Shown: positions 49,021-58,661, counted from the first letter of the stretch. The stretch: DNA of 64,000 nucleotides from VRUE01 sp963718755 (GCA_963718755.1 OY970376.1:1674001-1738000), one strand, 5' to 3'. Numbers and translations are program-made. Notes: generated by a model from the sequence alone, not told the origin.

Positions 49021-51032
49021 GCGAGGCCGACGCACAGCGAGCCGCCGAGTTGCGGCAGCAGCTGGAGCGCCACAACCGGCTCTATTACGTCCACGACGAA
49101 GCGGAGATCGGCGACGATGAGTACGACGCCTTGCTCGACGAGCTGAGGGCGATCGAGGCCACCAATCCCGAGCTGTGCACCGCCGACTCCCCCACCCAGC
49201 GAGTGGGGGCGCCACCGCTGGACCGCTTCGAGCAGGTCGAGCACCACGAGCAGATGCTCTCGCTCGGCAACGCCCGCAACGAGGAGGAGCTCCGCGCCTG
49301 GGAGAACCGCCTCGCCAACTACCTGAAGCGGCTCGACATAACCGCTTCAGAGTTCAGCTACACGACCGAGCCAAAGATCGATGGCCTGGCGATCTCGCTC
49401 ACCTACGAGAACGGGGTGCTGGTCCGCGGTGCGACCCGCGGCGACGGCCGGGTCGGCGAGGACGTGACTCAGAACCTGCGCACGATCGGTTCGGTGCCGT
49501 TGCGGATCGCCGACGCGCCGGAGCTGATCGAAGTCCGCGGCGAGGTCTACCTGCCGATCCCCGCCTTCAAAGCGCTCAACGAGCGGCGCGCCGAAGCAGA
49601 AGAACCGACCTTTGCCAACCCCCGCAACTCCGCCGCCGGGTCGATCCGCCAGCTTGACCCGGCCCTGGCCGCGGAACGGCCACTCTCCACCTGGAGCTAC
49701 GGGATCGGCGCCGTGCGCGGCCTCGACCTCGCCACCCATATGGACGAGGTCGAATGGCTCGGCGAGCGCGGCTTCAAGGTCAACCTCGATACCGCCCACC
49801 ACCAAGGGGTCGAGGAAGTGGTCAAGCGCTGCCACTGGTGGGAGGAGCGGCGCGAGTCGCTCGACTACGAGATCGACGGCGTCGTCGTCAAGATCGACGA
49901 GCGGTCGCTTTGGCGTGAGCTGGGGGTGGTGGGGCGGGAGCCGCGCTGGGCGATCGCCTGGAAGTTCCCGCCGACGACGGCGACGACGCGGATGAACGAC
50001 GTCGTCTGGAACGTTGGCCGCACCGGGCACCTGGTGCCGTTCGCGATGCTCGAGCCGGTCCACGTAGGCGGCGTCACCGTCTCGACCGCGACCCTGCACA
50101 ACGAGGAGGACCTGGCGCGCAAGGACGTGCGCGTCGGCGACGAGGTGGTGGTGATGCGGGCCGGTGACGTGATTCCCCAGGTGGTTTCGCCGCTGGTGCA
50201 GAAACGCAAGAAGGGAGCCCGCAAACCGAAGCCACCAAAGAAGTGCCCGGCCTGCGGCACCGAGACGGTCAAGCCAGAGGGCGCCGTGTTCACGATCTGC
50301 CCCAACCGCACCGGCTGCCCTGGTCAGTCCTTCCAGCACGTCAAGCACTTCGTCAGCAAGGGCGCGATGGACATCGACGGCTTCGGCGAGAAGCAGGCAA
50401 TGCGTTTTCTCGAAGAGGGCCTGATCGCCGACGTCGCCGACATCTACGCGCTCGGCGAGGAGCAGCTGACGGCGATGGACCGCTTTGCCGAGACCTCGGC
50501 CCGCAACCTACTGGCGGCGATCGACGCCTCGCGCGAGCGACCGTTCAAGCGAGTCCTCTACGCGCTCGGCCTGCCCGGTGTCGGCTACGTCACCGCGGAG
50601 GCGCTGGCCGACCACTTCGGCTCGATCGATGCCCTGCACGAGGCCGACCCCGAGCAGATCGAGGAGGTCGAGGGTGTCGGCCCGATCATGGCGGTACAGA
50701 TCGCCGAGTCGCTCGCCGACGAGCCGACCTGGCAACTGGTCGAGAAACTGCGCGAGAAGGGCCTGCGCCTCGAGCAGGACGCTTCCGAACGGCACGCTGA
50801 GGGCGGTCCGCTGGAAGGAAAGACCCTGGTCCTAACTGGCACGCTGTCGGAGTTGACCCGTGAGGAGGCCGCGGCGCTGATTAAGGCCGCGGGTGGCAAG
50901 GTGGTCAACTCGGTCTCAAAGAAGACCGACTACGTAGTCGCCGGCGAGAACCCAGGCTCAAAGCTAGCTAAAGCAGAGAAACTGGAGGTCACGGTCCTCG
51001 ACGAAGCTGGTTTGCGGGCGCTGCTTGCGTAG
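49017..51032 (+). CDS. ligA: NAD-dependent DNA ligase LigA
   Basis: The 671-residue protein has the Ia domain (HNRLYYVHDEAEIGDDEYDAL), the adenylation motif EPKIDGLAIS with Lys120, an OB-fold, a Cys4 zinc finger (CPACGTE...CPNRTGCPG), HhH repeats (GVGPIMAVQIAESL) and a C-terminal BRCT domain (GKTLVLTGTLSELTREEA). It seals nicks in replication and repair. The stop codon (51030-51032) includes two bases of the left arm of palindrome E. Confidence 0.97.
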   Translation: MSEADAQRAAELRQQLERHNRLYYVHDEAEIGDDEYDALLDELRAIEATNPELCTADSPTQRVGAPPLDRFEQVEHHEQMLSLGNARNEEELRAWENRLANYLKRLDITASEFSYTTEPKIDGLAISLTYENGVLVRGATRGDGRVGEDVTQNLRTIGSVPLRIADAPELIEVRGEVYLPIPAFKALNERRAEAEEPTFANPRNSAAGSIRQLDPALAAERPLSTWSYGIGAVRGLDLATHMDEVEWLGERGFKVNLDTAHHQGVEEVVKRCHWWEERRESLDYEIDGVVVKIDERSLWRELGVVGREPRWAIAWKFPPTTATTRMNDVVWNVGRTGHLVPFAMLEPVHVGGVTVSTATLHNEEDLARKDVRVGDEVVVMRAGDVIPQVVSPLVQKRKKGARKPKPPKKCPACGTETVKPEGAVFTICPNRTGCPGQSFQHVKHFVSKGAMDIDGFGEKQAMRFLEEGLIADVADIYALGEEQLTAMDRFAETSARNLLAAIDASRERPFKRVLYALGLPGVGYVTAEALADHFGSIDALHEADPEQIEEVEGVGPIMAVQIAESLADEPTWQLVEKLREKGLRLEQDASERHAEGGPLEGKTLVLTGTLSELTREEAAALIKAAGGKVVNSVSKKTDYVVAGENPGSKLAKAEKLEVTVLDEAGLRALLA

Positions 51033-51153
51033 ACCCGGGGAGGGGGTGTCCTCGCCGCAGCGGCGTCCTCTTTTCGCCCCACAAGCAACCTCGGACGGCA
51101 CCAGACGTTCTGGCGAAAACCCAGCAAGGCGAGGACACCCCCTCCCCGGGTCT
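51031..51153. repeat. Intergenic long palindrome E
   Basis: Perfect 26-base arms at 51031-51056 and 51128-51153; 71-base core like D. The left arm includes the last two bases of the ligA stop and the right arm ends on a base of the dacB-like stop, so the repeat spans exactly stop to stop between convergent genes. Confidence 0.92.
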
Positions 51154-52388
51154 CAATAAGACGCGACCAAAGCCGCAATCCGGTCCTGCTGGTAGTGGGC
51201 GAGGTAGAGATCGGTGACGCTGGCCATCAGGATCGAGAAGGCCATCACCTTGCCGCTGCGGTTGAAGCAGTAGCCGGAGAGGGCGCTGACCCCGGTCAGG
51301 GTGCCGGTCTTGGTCCGGCAGCGGCCGTAGGCGGCGGTTCCCTCGGTGCGGTCGGCGACGGTTCCCTCGCGGCCGGTGAGCGCCAGGTCCTGGATGAACT
51401 CGTCGCCGACGGCGCTCGTGCGCATTGCTTGAAGCAGCTTCACGACTGCAAATGGGGAGGCGCGGTTGCCGCGGGTCAGGCCGGAGCCGTCCATGGCCTG
51501 GATCGCCGAGCCGCTGCTGCGGGCGAAGCGCTCGACCACCTCGGTTCCCGCCGCGGTGGTCCCCGCCCCGCCGAAGCGGGCGCCGAGCAGCTTGACGAGC
51601 ATCTCGGCGAAGAAATTGTGGGAGTAGACGTTGGTCATCTCGACCAGCCGGCTCATCGTCGGCGAACGCACGCCGGCAAGCGGTTTTGCCTGCTCGGGGG
51701 TGGCGCCGCGCGCGACCGTGGTGCGGATCGAGATCCCAGCGCTGTCGAGCGCGCGCGCCAGCTTCGAGGCCGCGAGCGTGGCTGGGTCGGAGGCGAAACC
51801 CTGGCTGACCGAGCCGCGATAGCCGGAGTTGAATGAGAGGCCGGAGAGCGGGCCGATGTACGGACTGGTCGCGTAGCCGGAATCGGCGACGCCACGAAGG
51901 CGATCGAAGATCGTGTCGTCGGCGTAGAGCCGCCCGGTGACGCCACGAACCCCGGCGGCGCGGAGCTGGGCCTTGAGCGCCAGGAGATTCGTGCCCAGCC
52001 CGCCCTGGTAGCGGTCATAGAAGGCCGGCACCCCAAGCGCCGGATCGCCCGCCCCCCGCAAATAGAGACTGCCGCGCAGAACCCCGTTGAAGCCCACCCC
52101 ACCATCGGAAAGCAACTGGGTGACGATCCGGTGCTCGGGCCCAAACCGCGACAGCGCCGCCGAGGTCGTGAACAGCTTCGTGTTCGAAGCCAGCGAGCGC
52201 GGTTGCTTAGCGGCCCGCGCACAGACCGCCTTCCCGGTCTCCGCATCAACCACAAACAGCCCACTGGCCGTCCCACCCCCGGAAACCAACCGCTCCCGCA
52301 TCTGCTGGCAGGCGTTGCTCGCCCCCTCGGCGCTCGAAGGCACCAGGAGCACAGCCAGCAATGCGAGGTAGGCCGCAGCTCGTTTCAC
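51153..52388 (-). CDS. dacB: D-alanyl-D-alanine carboxypeptidase/endopeptidase (PBP4/DacB family, S13)
   Basis: GTG 52388 gives a signal peptide (KRAAAYLALLAVLLVPSSAEG). The penicillin-binding motifs are SNTK (in SLASNTKLFTT), SHN (VYSHNFFAEML) and KTG (RTKTGTLTG). The intervening insert with LRGAGDPAL is typical of class C PBPs. The enzyme trims peptidoglycan stem peptides outside the membrane. The frame is open further upstream, but that part is palindrome F. Confidence 0.92.
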   Translation of the reverse strand: MKRAAAYLALLAVLLVPSSAEGASNACQQMRERLVSGGGTASGLFVVDAETGKAVCARAAKQPRSLASNTKLFTTSAALSRFGPEHRIVTQLLSDGGVGFNGVLRGSLYLRGAGDPALGVPAFYDRYQGGLGTNLLALKAQLRAAGVRGVTGRLYADDTIFDRLRGVADSGYATSPYIGPLSGLSFNSGYRGSVSQGFASDPATLAASKLARALDSAGISIRTTVARGATPEQAKPLAGVRSPTMSRLVEMTNVYSHNFFAEMLVKLLGARFGGAGTTAAGTEVVERFARSSGSAIQAMDGSGLTRGNRASPFAVVKLLQAMRTSAVGDEFIQDLALTGREGTVADRTEGTAAYGRCRTKTGTLTGVSALSGYCFNRSGKVMAFSILMASVTDLYLAHYQQDRIAALVASY

Positions 52389-52431
52389 GTCCTGTAGCAA
52401 CACGAATCCGGAGCAAGGTAGCGCTCCGTTC

Positions 52432-52552
52432 GGCCGGTGTGAGGGGTGTCCGGTCGGCAGCGGCGTCCTCTTTTTCGCCCCAGTGACTCGAGAGTCACAG
52501 AGGCGCGTCTGGCGAAAAACCCAGCAACGACCGGACACCCCTCACACCGGCC
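52432..52552. repeat. Intergenic long palindrome F
   Basis: Perfect 25-base arms at 52432-52456 and 52528-52552, with an arm sequence clearly different from C-E. The 71-base core keeps GCAGCGGCGTCCTC at the left and CCCAGCAA at the right. The inner stem is TTTTTCGCC/GGCGAAAAA, and the centre is a separate palindrome, GTGACTCGAGAGTCAC. Confidence 0.92.
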
Positions 52553-52582
52553 CAGCCGAGGGCTCTGGGATAATGCGTGTTT

Positions 52583-53830
52583 ATGGGCAAGGTCGTCGAC
52601 ATCGAGACTCCTGCGCGACGCAAACGCGGCAAAGGTCGCAAGCGCCCGTCAAAGACCGCGTTGGTTCTTGGCGGCGGTGGCTTTACCGGCGGCGTCTACG
52701 AGATCGGCGCTTTAAGAGCGCTCGACCTGCTCGCCGTTAACAGCACCGTCAACAACTTCGACGTTTACGTGGGCACCAGCGCCGGTTCTTTCGTCGCGAC
52801 GATGCTGGCGAATGGGGTTACGCCCGACGAAATGATGCAGGTGATCAACAAGCGGGAGCCCTCCGAGTTCGAGGATCTCGACCTCAGCAAGGTGCTGAAG
52901 TTCAACTATCTCGGCTTCGCGCAGAAGGCGGCGATGTTGCCGCTGCGCACCGTAGAGCTAATGCGTCGCCTGGCAGGAATGGGCGATTTCTCGGCGATCG
53001 ACATCGGCGTCGGCCTGGCCGAGGCGTTGCCGACCGGCCTCTACTCGAACGCCGGCATCGCCGACTACGTCGAGCAGGCGCTCAGCGACGCCGGCCGGAT
53101 CAACGACTTCCGCCTGCTCGACAACGAGCTCTACCTGACCGCGACCGACCTCGATACCTGCGAGCGCCTCGTTTTCGGCGAGCCCGGCTGGGACGACGTG
53201 CCGATCTCGAAGGCGATCGAGTGCTCGACGGCGCTGCCCGTCGTCTACAAGCCGGTCGACCTGAAGGGCCGCCAGCTCGTCGACGGCGGCATCCGCTCGA
53301 CCACGAACGTCGACATCGCCGTCGAGAAGGGGGCGAAGTTCATCGTCGTCGTGAACCCGCTTGTTCCCTACGTCAACGATTTCGAGCAGACGATCCCGAC
53401 CGTCTTCGGCACCCGCGTGCGGCGGGTCGCCGATATGGGCCTGCCGGCGATCGCCAACCAGGCCTTCCGCCTGATCGCCCACGCCCGGCTGCACCAGGCG
53501 GTGGAGCAGTGGCAGGAGAAGTACAAGGGCGTCGACATCATCCTGGTCGAGCCCGAGCCCAACGACGAGCTGATGTTCGGCACCCCGATCATGGACTACT
53601 CGCGGCGGCTGCAGATCGCCCGCCATGGCTTCGAGTCGGTCACCGCCACGCTCGCCCAGGATTACGACCGCTACAAGGAGATCTCCGAGCGCCACGGCCT
53701 CGAGATCTCCGAGCGCCGCGTCCGCCGCGCGGTCGAGCGTGCCTCTGAGGAGGAGCCGGAGCAGGCCTCGGCCTGGCGCCGCGTGCTCGAGCAGACCACC
53801 GGTGCCCTGTTGCGCGGCGAAGCTTCCTGA
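52583..53830 (+). CDS. Patatin-like phospholipase family protein
   Basis: It has the three patatin features: oxyanion loop GGGGFTGGVYEIG, nucleophile elbow GTSAGS and the catalytic Asp in DGGIRS. These form a Ser-Asp dyad lipid acyl hydrolase. The protein is cytoplasmic or peripheral, with no signal peptide and a basic N-terminus (RRKRGKGRKRP). The adjacent acyl-CoA ligase gene on the other strand would suit fatty-acid recycling, but this is inference. Confidence 0.88.
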   Translation: MGKVVDIETPARRKRGKGRKRPSKTALVLGGGGFTGGVYEIGALRALDLLAVNSTVNNFDVYVGTSAGSFVATMLANGVTPDEMMQVINKREPSEFEDLDLSKVLKFNYLGFAQKAAMLPLRTVELMRRLAGMGDFSAIDIGVGLAEALPTGLYSNAGIADYVEQALSDAGRINDFRLLDNELYLTATDLDTCERLVFGEPGWDDVPISKAIECSTALPVVYKPVDLKGRQLVDGGIRSTTNVDIAVEKGAKFIVVVNPLVPYVNDFEQTIPTVFGTRVRRVADMGLPAIANQAFRLIAHARLHQAVEQWQEKYKGVDIILVEPEPNDELMFGTPIMDYSRRLQIARHGFESVTATLAQDYDRYKEISERHGLEISERRVRRAVERASEEEPEQASAWRRVLEQTTGALLRGEAS

Positions 53831-53851
53831 GGCAGGCGCCGACCCCGCGTC

Positions 53852-55636
53852 TCAGCCGGCGTAGAGCTTCTCGATCTCGCCCTTGTGCTTGTCGGCGACG
53901 ACTGCGCGCTTGACCTTCATCGTCGGGGTCAGCTCGCCGCTCTCCTGGGAGAGATCCTGGGGGAGGATCGCGATCTTCTTGACCTGCTCGACCCGAGCGA
54001 ACTTCTCGTTGACCTTGGCGAGGTGCGCCTCGATCGCCGTGCGCACGTCGCCGTTGGTAGCAAGTTGGCCTGGGTCCTCGGCTAGGCCATGCTCTTTTGC
54101 GTAGGCGGCCGCTTCTTCGGGATCGAGGGTGACCAGCGCGACCAGGTAGGGCCGGCGGTCGCCGACAACGACGCACTGGGAGACGAGCGGGTGCTGCTTG
54201 ATCTCGTTCTCGAGGTTGGCGGGGGTGATGTTCTTGCCGCCTGCGGTGATGATGATGTCCTTTTTGCGCCCCGTGATCGTGATGAAGCCGTCGGCATCGA
54301 TTGAGCCAAGGTCGCCGGTGTGCAGCCAACCGCCCACGATCGTTTCCCGAGTCGCCTCCTCGTTCTTGTAGTAGCCCTGGAAAACGTTGGGTCCCTTGAC
54401 CAGGATCTCGCCGTCCTCGGCGATCTTCACCTCACAGCCGGGAAAAGGTTTGCCGATCGTGCCGATCTTGAAGTCCTCGGGGGTGGAGATCGTCGCTGCG
54501 GTCGAGGTCTCGGTCATTCCCCAGCCCTCGAGCACGAGGACGCCGGCGGCGTCAAAGAAGCGCAGGATGTCGGGGCTGATCGGGGCGGCGCCGGAGACGG
54601 CGAGTCGCAGCTGACCGCCGAACAGGGCGCGGATTTTCGAGAGGACTTTCTTGTCAGCGAACTCGTACTGCTTGCGCAGCAAAAAGCCGGGCTGGCGGCC
54701 AGAGCGTTCCGCCTCGCGCATCTTGCCGCCGACGCGGATTGCCCAGTCGAAGATCGCCTTTTTGAGGCCACCCTCTTTCTCCATGGCGCTGGTCGCCATC
54801 GTGTAGATCTTCTCGAAGATGCGCGGCACCGAGGGGAAGTAGGTCGGTTTGACTTCGGCCATGTTCGGCATGATCTTCAGCGGATCGCGCTCCCAGTAGG
54901 CGATCGTGGCGCCGAGGTCGAAGCTGCCGAGTTGAATCAAAAGCGCGAAGGAGTGGGCGAGGGGAAGGTAGAGGTAGGTGACGTCTTCGCCCTCGATCAC
55001 GCTGTTCTGGTTAACCATGTCGAGCATCGCCCGGTAGTTGCCGTGGCTGATCACGCAGCCCTTCGGCGGCCCGGTCGTCCCCGACGTGTAGATGAAGGTG
55101 CAGATGTCCTCCGGCGTTACCGCCTGCCAGCGCTGCTCCCACTCGGCGGCGTCGCGATTGCCGCCGCGCGAGGCGAGCTCATCGAAGGAGATCGCGTCAT
55201 CGCTGGAGCCCGTCATCCGCACGATCGACTCCAGCTTCGGCAGCTGGTCGCGGACATTGCGGATCTTCTCGATCTGTTCGTCGTCCTCGACAACGACGAC
55301 CTTGGAGTCGGAGTTCTCGAGGACGTACTGACACTCCTCCGGCGAGTTCGTCTGGTAGATCGGCACTACGGTGGCGCCGATCGAGAGGGCGGCGAAGTCG
55401 AAGTAGGTCCACTCGGGCCGGGTGTTGGCGAGAATCGAGACCTTGTCGCCTTTGGCGACGCCGAGGTCGACCAGCCCGAGGGCCAGGTTCCGCACCGTCT
55501 CCTCGACCTCGCTAAAGCTGCGTTTTACCCAGGTGCCATTCTCTTTGAATTGGATCGCCGGAGCGCTGCCATAGAGCTGCGCAGAGCGCGGCAGCAGGTC
55601 CGCCAGAGTGGTTGAATTGGTTCCCCGCTCCTCCAC
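53852..55636 (-). CDS. Long-chain acyl-CoA synthetase (AMP-forming)
   Basis: The 594-residue protein has the AMP-binding motif TFIYTSGTTGPPKGCVISHGN (from about residue 185), LVLEGWGMTETS (A5), GWLHTGDLGSIDADGFITI (A8 region) and GRKKDIIITAGGKN. The composition matches FAA/FadD-type ligases acting on long-chain fatty acids. It activates fatty acids to acyl-CoA. It is convergent with the patatin-like gene, with 21 bases between. Confidence 0.93.
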   Translation of the reverse strand: MEERGTNSTTLADLLPRSAQLYGSAPAIQFKENGTWVKRSFSEVEETVRNLALGLVDLGVAKGDKVSILANTRPEWTYFDFAALSIGATVVPIYQTNSPEECQYVLENSDSKVVVVEDDEQIEKIRNVRDQLPKLESIVRMTGSSDDAISFDELASRGGNRDAAEWEQRWQAVTPEDICTFIYTSGTTGPPKGCVISHGNYRAMLDMVNQNSVIEGEDVTYLYLPLAHSFALLIQLGSFDLGATIAYWERDPLKIMPNMAEVKPTYFPSVPRIFEKIYTMATSAMEKEGGLKKAIFDWAIRVGGKMREAERSGRQPGFLLRKQYEFADKKVLSKIRALFGGQLRLAVSGAAPISPDILRFFDAAGVLVLEGWGMTETSTAATISTPEDFKIGTIGKPFPGCEVKIAEDGEILVKGPNVFQGYYKNEEATRETIVGGWLHTGDLGSIDADGFITITGRKKDIIITAGGKNITPANLENEIKQHPLVSQCVVVGDRRPYLVALVTLDPEEAAAYAKEHGLAEDPGQLATNGDVRTAIEAHLAKVNEKFARVEQVKKIAILPQDLSQESGELTPTMKVKRAVVADKHKGEIEKLYAG

Positions 55637-55672
55637 GGCGGGCAGTCTAGTAGACCGCTAGGTGTTGGCTGG

Positions 55673-55858
55673 CTAGGCAGCCGAGACGCGCCGGTCCCCC
55701 TGCCGTTCGGAGACTTGCCGGAGCGAGGTCTGGAAGAGCGACTTGTCGATCCGTCCGTGGAAGATCGGGACGTGCATCTCAACGCACTTGCCGATCACCT
55801 CCTGCCGTTTCATGTGCAGCTCGTCGGCAAGCTCGGACGGGGTGAGGTGATTGGCCAC
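55673..55858 (-). CDS. Small HTH-like protein (IF2 N-terminal-domain-like)
   Basis: GTG 55858 is preceded by GGGAGG at ideal spacing and gives 61 residues: LTPSELADELHMKRQEVIGKCVEMHVPIFHGRID then a basic tail. The helix-turn-helix resembles the small IF2_N domain or a minimal DNA-binding module. It precedes the acyl-CoA ligase gene on the same strand, 36 bases away. The function is unknown. Confidence 0.6.
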   Translation of the reverse strand: MANHLTPSELADELHMKRQEVIGKCVEMHVPIFHGRIDKSLFQTSLRQVSERQGDRRVSAA

Positions 55859-55982
55859 GGCGGACCTCCCAGGTAGTTGAAATCGGGTATGTCCAGTTTT
55901 ACCCCGGCGAACGGACGTGTCAACCGGATCCGCCGCTTTTTGCGGGACCGGGCCAATTCCTGCGGCTCGCGATAATGCAGCG

Positions 55983-56708
55983 GTGTCCGAAGCCGCCGTC
56001 ACTCCGATCCCCCGCCGGGGCCGACTTTGGGTCGTGCTCGGTTTCGTCATCGCCCTTGCCGCGCTGGGCTACGTGATCGTCGACGTCTCGACCAAAGACG
56101 CGGGCCGCGAAGTGGTCCGGATCAACGGCATTGCCAGCGCCCAGCGCCTCTTCGGCGGAATTCCCCAAGAGGGCGACCGACTCGGCTCCGACGACGCTCC
56201 GGTGGCGATCCAGGTCTTCAACGACCTGCAATGCGGAAACTGCCGCGATGAGTTCCTCACCACGATCCCCGCCCTGGTCGAAGACTACGTTCGTGGGGGA
56301 GAGGTGAAGCTGCTGATGCGCCACTACTCGATCGCGGCGAACCCGCTCGAGCTCGGTTTCTTCGGCGCCGAGGGCGCCGCCGCGCAGGGCTACGGCTGGC
56401 AGTACACCTACCTCTTCTTCGTCAACCAGGGTGAGGCCGAGCGGTTCGGGATCGGCGAGCGCCTGATGGATTCCCTCGCCAGCTCGATCGGCGAGCTCGA
56501 CCTGCTCGAGTGGCAGGCCGAGCTCGACGAGCAGGGGGGCACGGACGGGGCTATCGCAGAGCGCCTGAGGGGCTACGAAGAGCTCGGCCGCGGGCTCGGC
56601 ATTCGGGTTGGCCAGGCGATGATCATCAGTGGCCCCGCCGGGACCCAGACCCTGCAGGACAATCCAGAGCTCAGCCAGATAGAGCGGGCGATCGAAGCGG
56701 TGCAGTAG
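55983..56708 (+). CDS. Membrane-anchored thioredoxin-fold (DsbA-like) protein
   Basis: GTG 55983 gives a short cytoplasmic start, one membrane helix (LWVVLGFVIALAALGYVIV) and an outside DsbA-like domain (VAIQVFNDLQCGNCRDEF, with the redox pair CGNC). The later IRVGQAMIISGP is the cis-loop region, where a cis-Pro is expected but not obvious. It probably oxidises or isomerises exported thiols. Confidence 0.8.
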   Translation: MSEAAVTPIPRRGRLWVVLGFVIALAALGYVIVDVSTKDAGREVVRINGIASAQRLFGGIPQEGDRLGSDDAPVAIQVFNDLQCGNCRDEFLTTIPALVEDYVRGGEVKLLMRHYSIAANPLELGFFGAEGAAAQGYGWQYTYLFFVNQGEAERFGIGERLMDSLASSIGELDLLEWQAELDEQGGTDGAIAERLRGYEELGRGLGIRVGQAMIISGPAGTQTLQDNPELSQIERAIEAVQ

Positions 56709-56752
56709 CCGCGACCACGAGCTTTGCGGTGTCGTTTTAGGATGCCGCGGAG

Positions 56753-57187
56753 ATGACCCGGCAGGAACCGCGCACCGCGATCGTCACCTGCATGGATGCA
56801 CGCCTTGATGCTGCCGGATTCCTCGCCGAATGGCCCAGCGCCGTCCACGTTGTCCGCAGCGCCGGCGGTCGGGTGAGCGCTGACGTGCTTCGCTCCCTCG
56901 CCGCGTCCTGCGCGATGGGGACCAAGCGGGTGCTGGTCGTCCACCACACCGATTGCGCCATGGCTGCGTACAAGGCCAACAACATTCTTGAGCAGCTCCC
57001 CCCACGCGTCAGATCGGAGATCGATGTCCTCACGATCGACGATCCCCAGCGGGCGCTCGCCCAGGACGTCCAGGCGGTCAGGGGCTGTGAGCTCCTGCCT
57101 GCCGGGATCGAGGTGCGTGCCTTCATCTACGACCTCGACTCGCGGGTCGCGGGAGAGGTCGAGATCGAACAGCAAGGCCACGCCTAA
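56753..57187 (+). CDS. Beta-class carbonic anhydrase-like protein
   Basis: The 144-residue protein has CMDARLD (Cys13, Asp15, Arg17), RSAGGRV and HHTDC (His65, Cys68), the zinc-ligand pattern of beta-carbonic anhydrases, here in the short actinobacterial form. It interconverts CO2 and bicarbonate. It ends one base before the opposing tRNA-Pro gene. Confidence 0.88.
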   Translation: MTRQEPRTAIVTCMDARLDAAGFLAEWPSAVHVVRSAGGRVSADVLRSLAASCAMGTKRVLVVHHTDCAMAAYKANNILEQLPPRVRSEIDVLTIDDPQRALAQDVQAVRGCELLPAGIEVRAFIYDLDSRVAGEVEIEQQGHA

Positions 57188-57261
57188 TCGGGGCGCCCGG
57201 ATTTGAACCGGGGACCTCACCGACCCGAACGGTGCGCGCTACCAGGCTGCGCCACGCCCCG
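57188..57261 (-). tRNA. tRNA-Pro(CGG)
   Basis: On the minus strand it folds with acceptor CGGGGCG/CGCCCCG, anticodon stem CACCG/CGGTG and loop TTCGGGT (anticodon CGG, Pro). The T-arm has GGTTCAAATCC-type bases (CCCGG/CCGGG stem). The discriminator is A and CCA is not encoded. Confidence 0.95.
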
Positions 57262-57276
57262 AAGGGGGCGATTATC

Positions 57277-57975
57277 TCAGAGCGAGGTGGCTGGAGCGCT
57301 ACGGCCGGACGGCGCGGGGTAATCCTCGAGCGGCGCCGGCGAGGCGAGGATCATGCGCCGGTCTCCCACTTCGCCGATCGGGACCGGCCAAAGGCCCTCG
57401 TTGTGGCAGGTGGCAGATTGCTCCCGCAGGTGCGGAGGTGGTTCGGCGAGTGAGGCAAAGGCGCCGTCGGGGCTGTGCAGGACCACGGCGGTCAAGTAGA
57501 ACGCACGCAGTGCCGCCTGCTCGTCATCGGCGCCGTCCCATTCGAGCCGGTTGGCAACGTTGATGTGGACCTGGCGCAGGCCGGGCGCGATCTCCTCGGT
57601 CCAAGCTTCGACCGTTGCGTGCAGCGGTTCCCATCGCCACTCCAGAGCTCCCGTAGGCGCACCGTTCTCGATCAGCTCTGCCCGCTCGCAGCCGGCGGGC
57701 TTCACGGTGGCAGTGCGATTGGGAAGCGACTCGATTCGCATCTCGTGCTCGACCGCCTCCTCGCGACTCACGTAGCGCTTACCGGCGACCACCAGATCCT
57801 GAACCGGATTGCCTGCCCTGTCGAGAACGCGTCGCTCGGCCAGTTGGACGAAGCGCGCAGTGACATCGACACTGGGATCGAGCCCCTCGATCAGGCACTC
57901 GGTCAGCAACTGCGATCGCCCGCCAGGCCAGCCGCGGGGGAACACGCCACGCATGGTGCGCTGCCTCTCCTCCAT
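57277..57975 (-). CDS. Conserved-looking protein of unknown function
   Basis: The 232-residue soluble protein has no signal or membrane segment. It contains HATVEAWTEEIAPGLRQVHINVAN and DDEQAALRAFYLTAVVLHSPDGAFASL, suggesting an alpha/beta fold, and WRWEPLH. No family is recognised. It lies just downstream, in its own direction, of the divergent ferritin-like gene's upstream region. Confidence 0.6.
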   Translation of the reverse strand: MEERQRTMRGVFPRGWPGGRSQLLTECLIEGLDPSVDVTARFVQLAERRVLDRAGNPVQDLVVAGKRYVSREEAVEHEMRIESLPNRTATVKPAGCERAELIENGAPTGALEWRWEPLHATVEAWTEEIAPGLRQVHINVANRLEWDGADDEQAALRAFYLTAVVLHSPDGAFASLAEPPPHLREQSATCHNEGLWPVPIGEVGDRRMILASPAPLEDYPAPSGRSAPATSL

Positions 57976-58112
57976 ACGATCGACCGTACCCCTCTCTTCA
58001 GCGGGACAAACGAGTCAAGCCCAGTATGAGAAAGCGTCCGGATGGGTTTCGGGCGATTGAGCCATCGCCCAGCGGGTAGTCGGCGCATATCGCAAGCGAG
58101 AACGGAGGAACG

Positions 58113-58628
58113 ATGGAGGCTTCAGCACCGTCCCCGAGCAAGGGCATCTTCGACAGCGCCAACCTCGAGGCGAGAGAGCATGTGGTTGAGCTGCTTCGCA
58201 AGGCCTACTGGATGGAGATCGAGACGGTGATGAGCTACCTGGCCGCCTCGGTCAATTTGGACGGCGTGCGAGCGCAGGAGATCAAGGAGTCCCTGGGAGA
58301 GGACATCGAAGAGGAGCTTGGCCACGCCAAGCAGTTCGCGGAGCGGATCAAGGAGCTCTACGGGATCGTGCCGGGCTCTGAGGATTTCGCCGCCGAGCAG
58401 TCCTTCCTGCAGCCGCCCGAGCACCAGACCGACATCGTGCACGTCATCCGTGGCGTGATCAAAGCGGAGACCGGGGCGATCGAGCACTACACGCGAGTGA
58501 TCGAGGAGACCGAGGGCGTCGATCCGGTGACCCAGGACATGACGATCGCGATCCTCCGTGACGAGCAGGGCCATCGCCGCCTCTTCGAGGGCTTCCTGCG
58601 CGAGTACGAGTTCGAGGGCATCGCCTGA
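58113..58628 (+). CDS. Ferritin-like diiron protein
   Basis: ATG 58113 follows a strong GGAGG. The 171-residue all-helical protein has ligand pairs spaced as in bacterioferritin-like proteins: EIETVMSYLAAS, EEELGHAKQF (ExxH), IKAETGAIEHY and DEQGHRRLFEGF (second ExxH). It probably binds two irons for storage or oxidation of Fe(II). The stress-regulation cluster downstream fits an oxidative-stress setting. Confidence 0.82.
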   Translation: MEASAPSPSKGIFDSANLEAREHVVELLRKAYWMEIETVMSYLAASVNLDGVRAQEIKESLGEDIEEELGHAKQFAERIKELYGIVPGSEDFAAEQSFLQPPEHQTDIVHVIRGVIKAETGAIEHYTRVIEETEGVDPVTQDMTIAILRDEQGHRRLFEGFLREYEFEGIA

Positions 58629-58661
58629 GGCTCGTTTGTCGACACCAGGGGCAGCTGGGAA

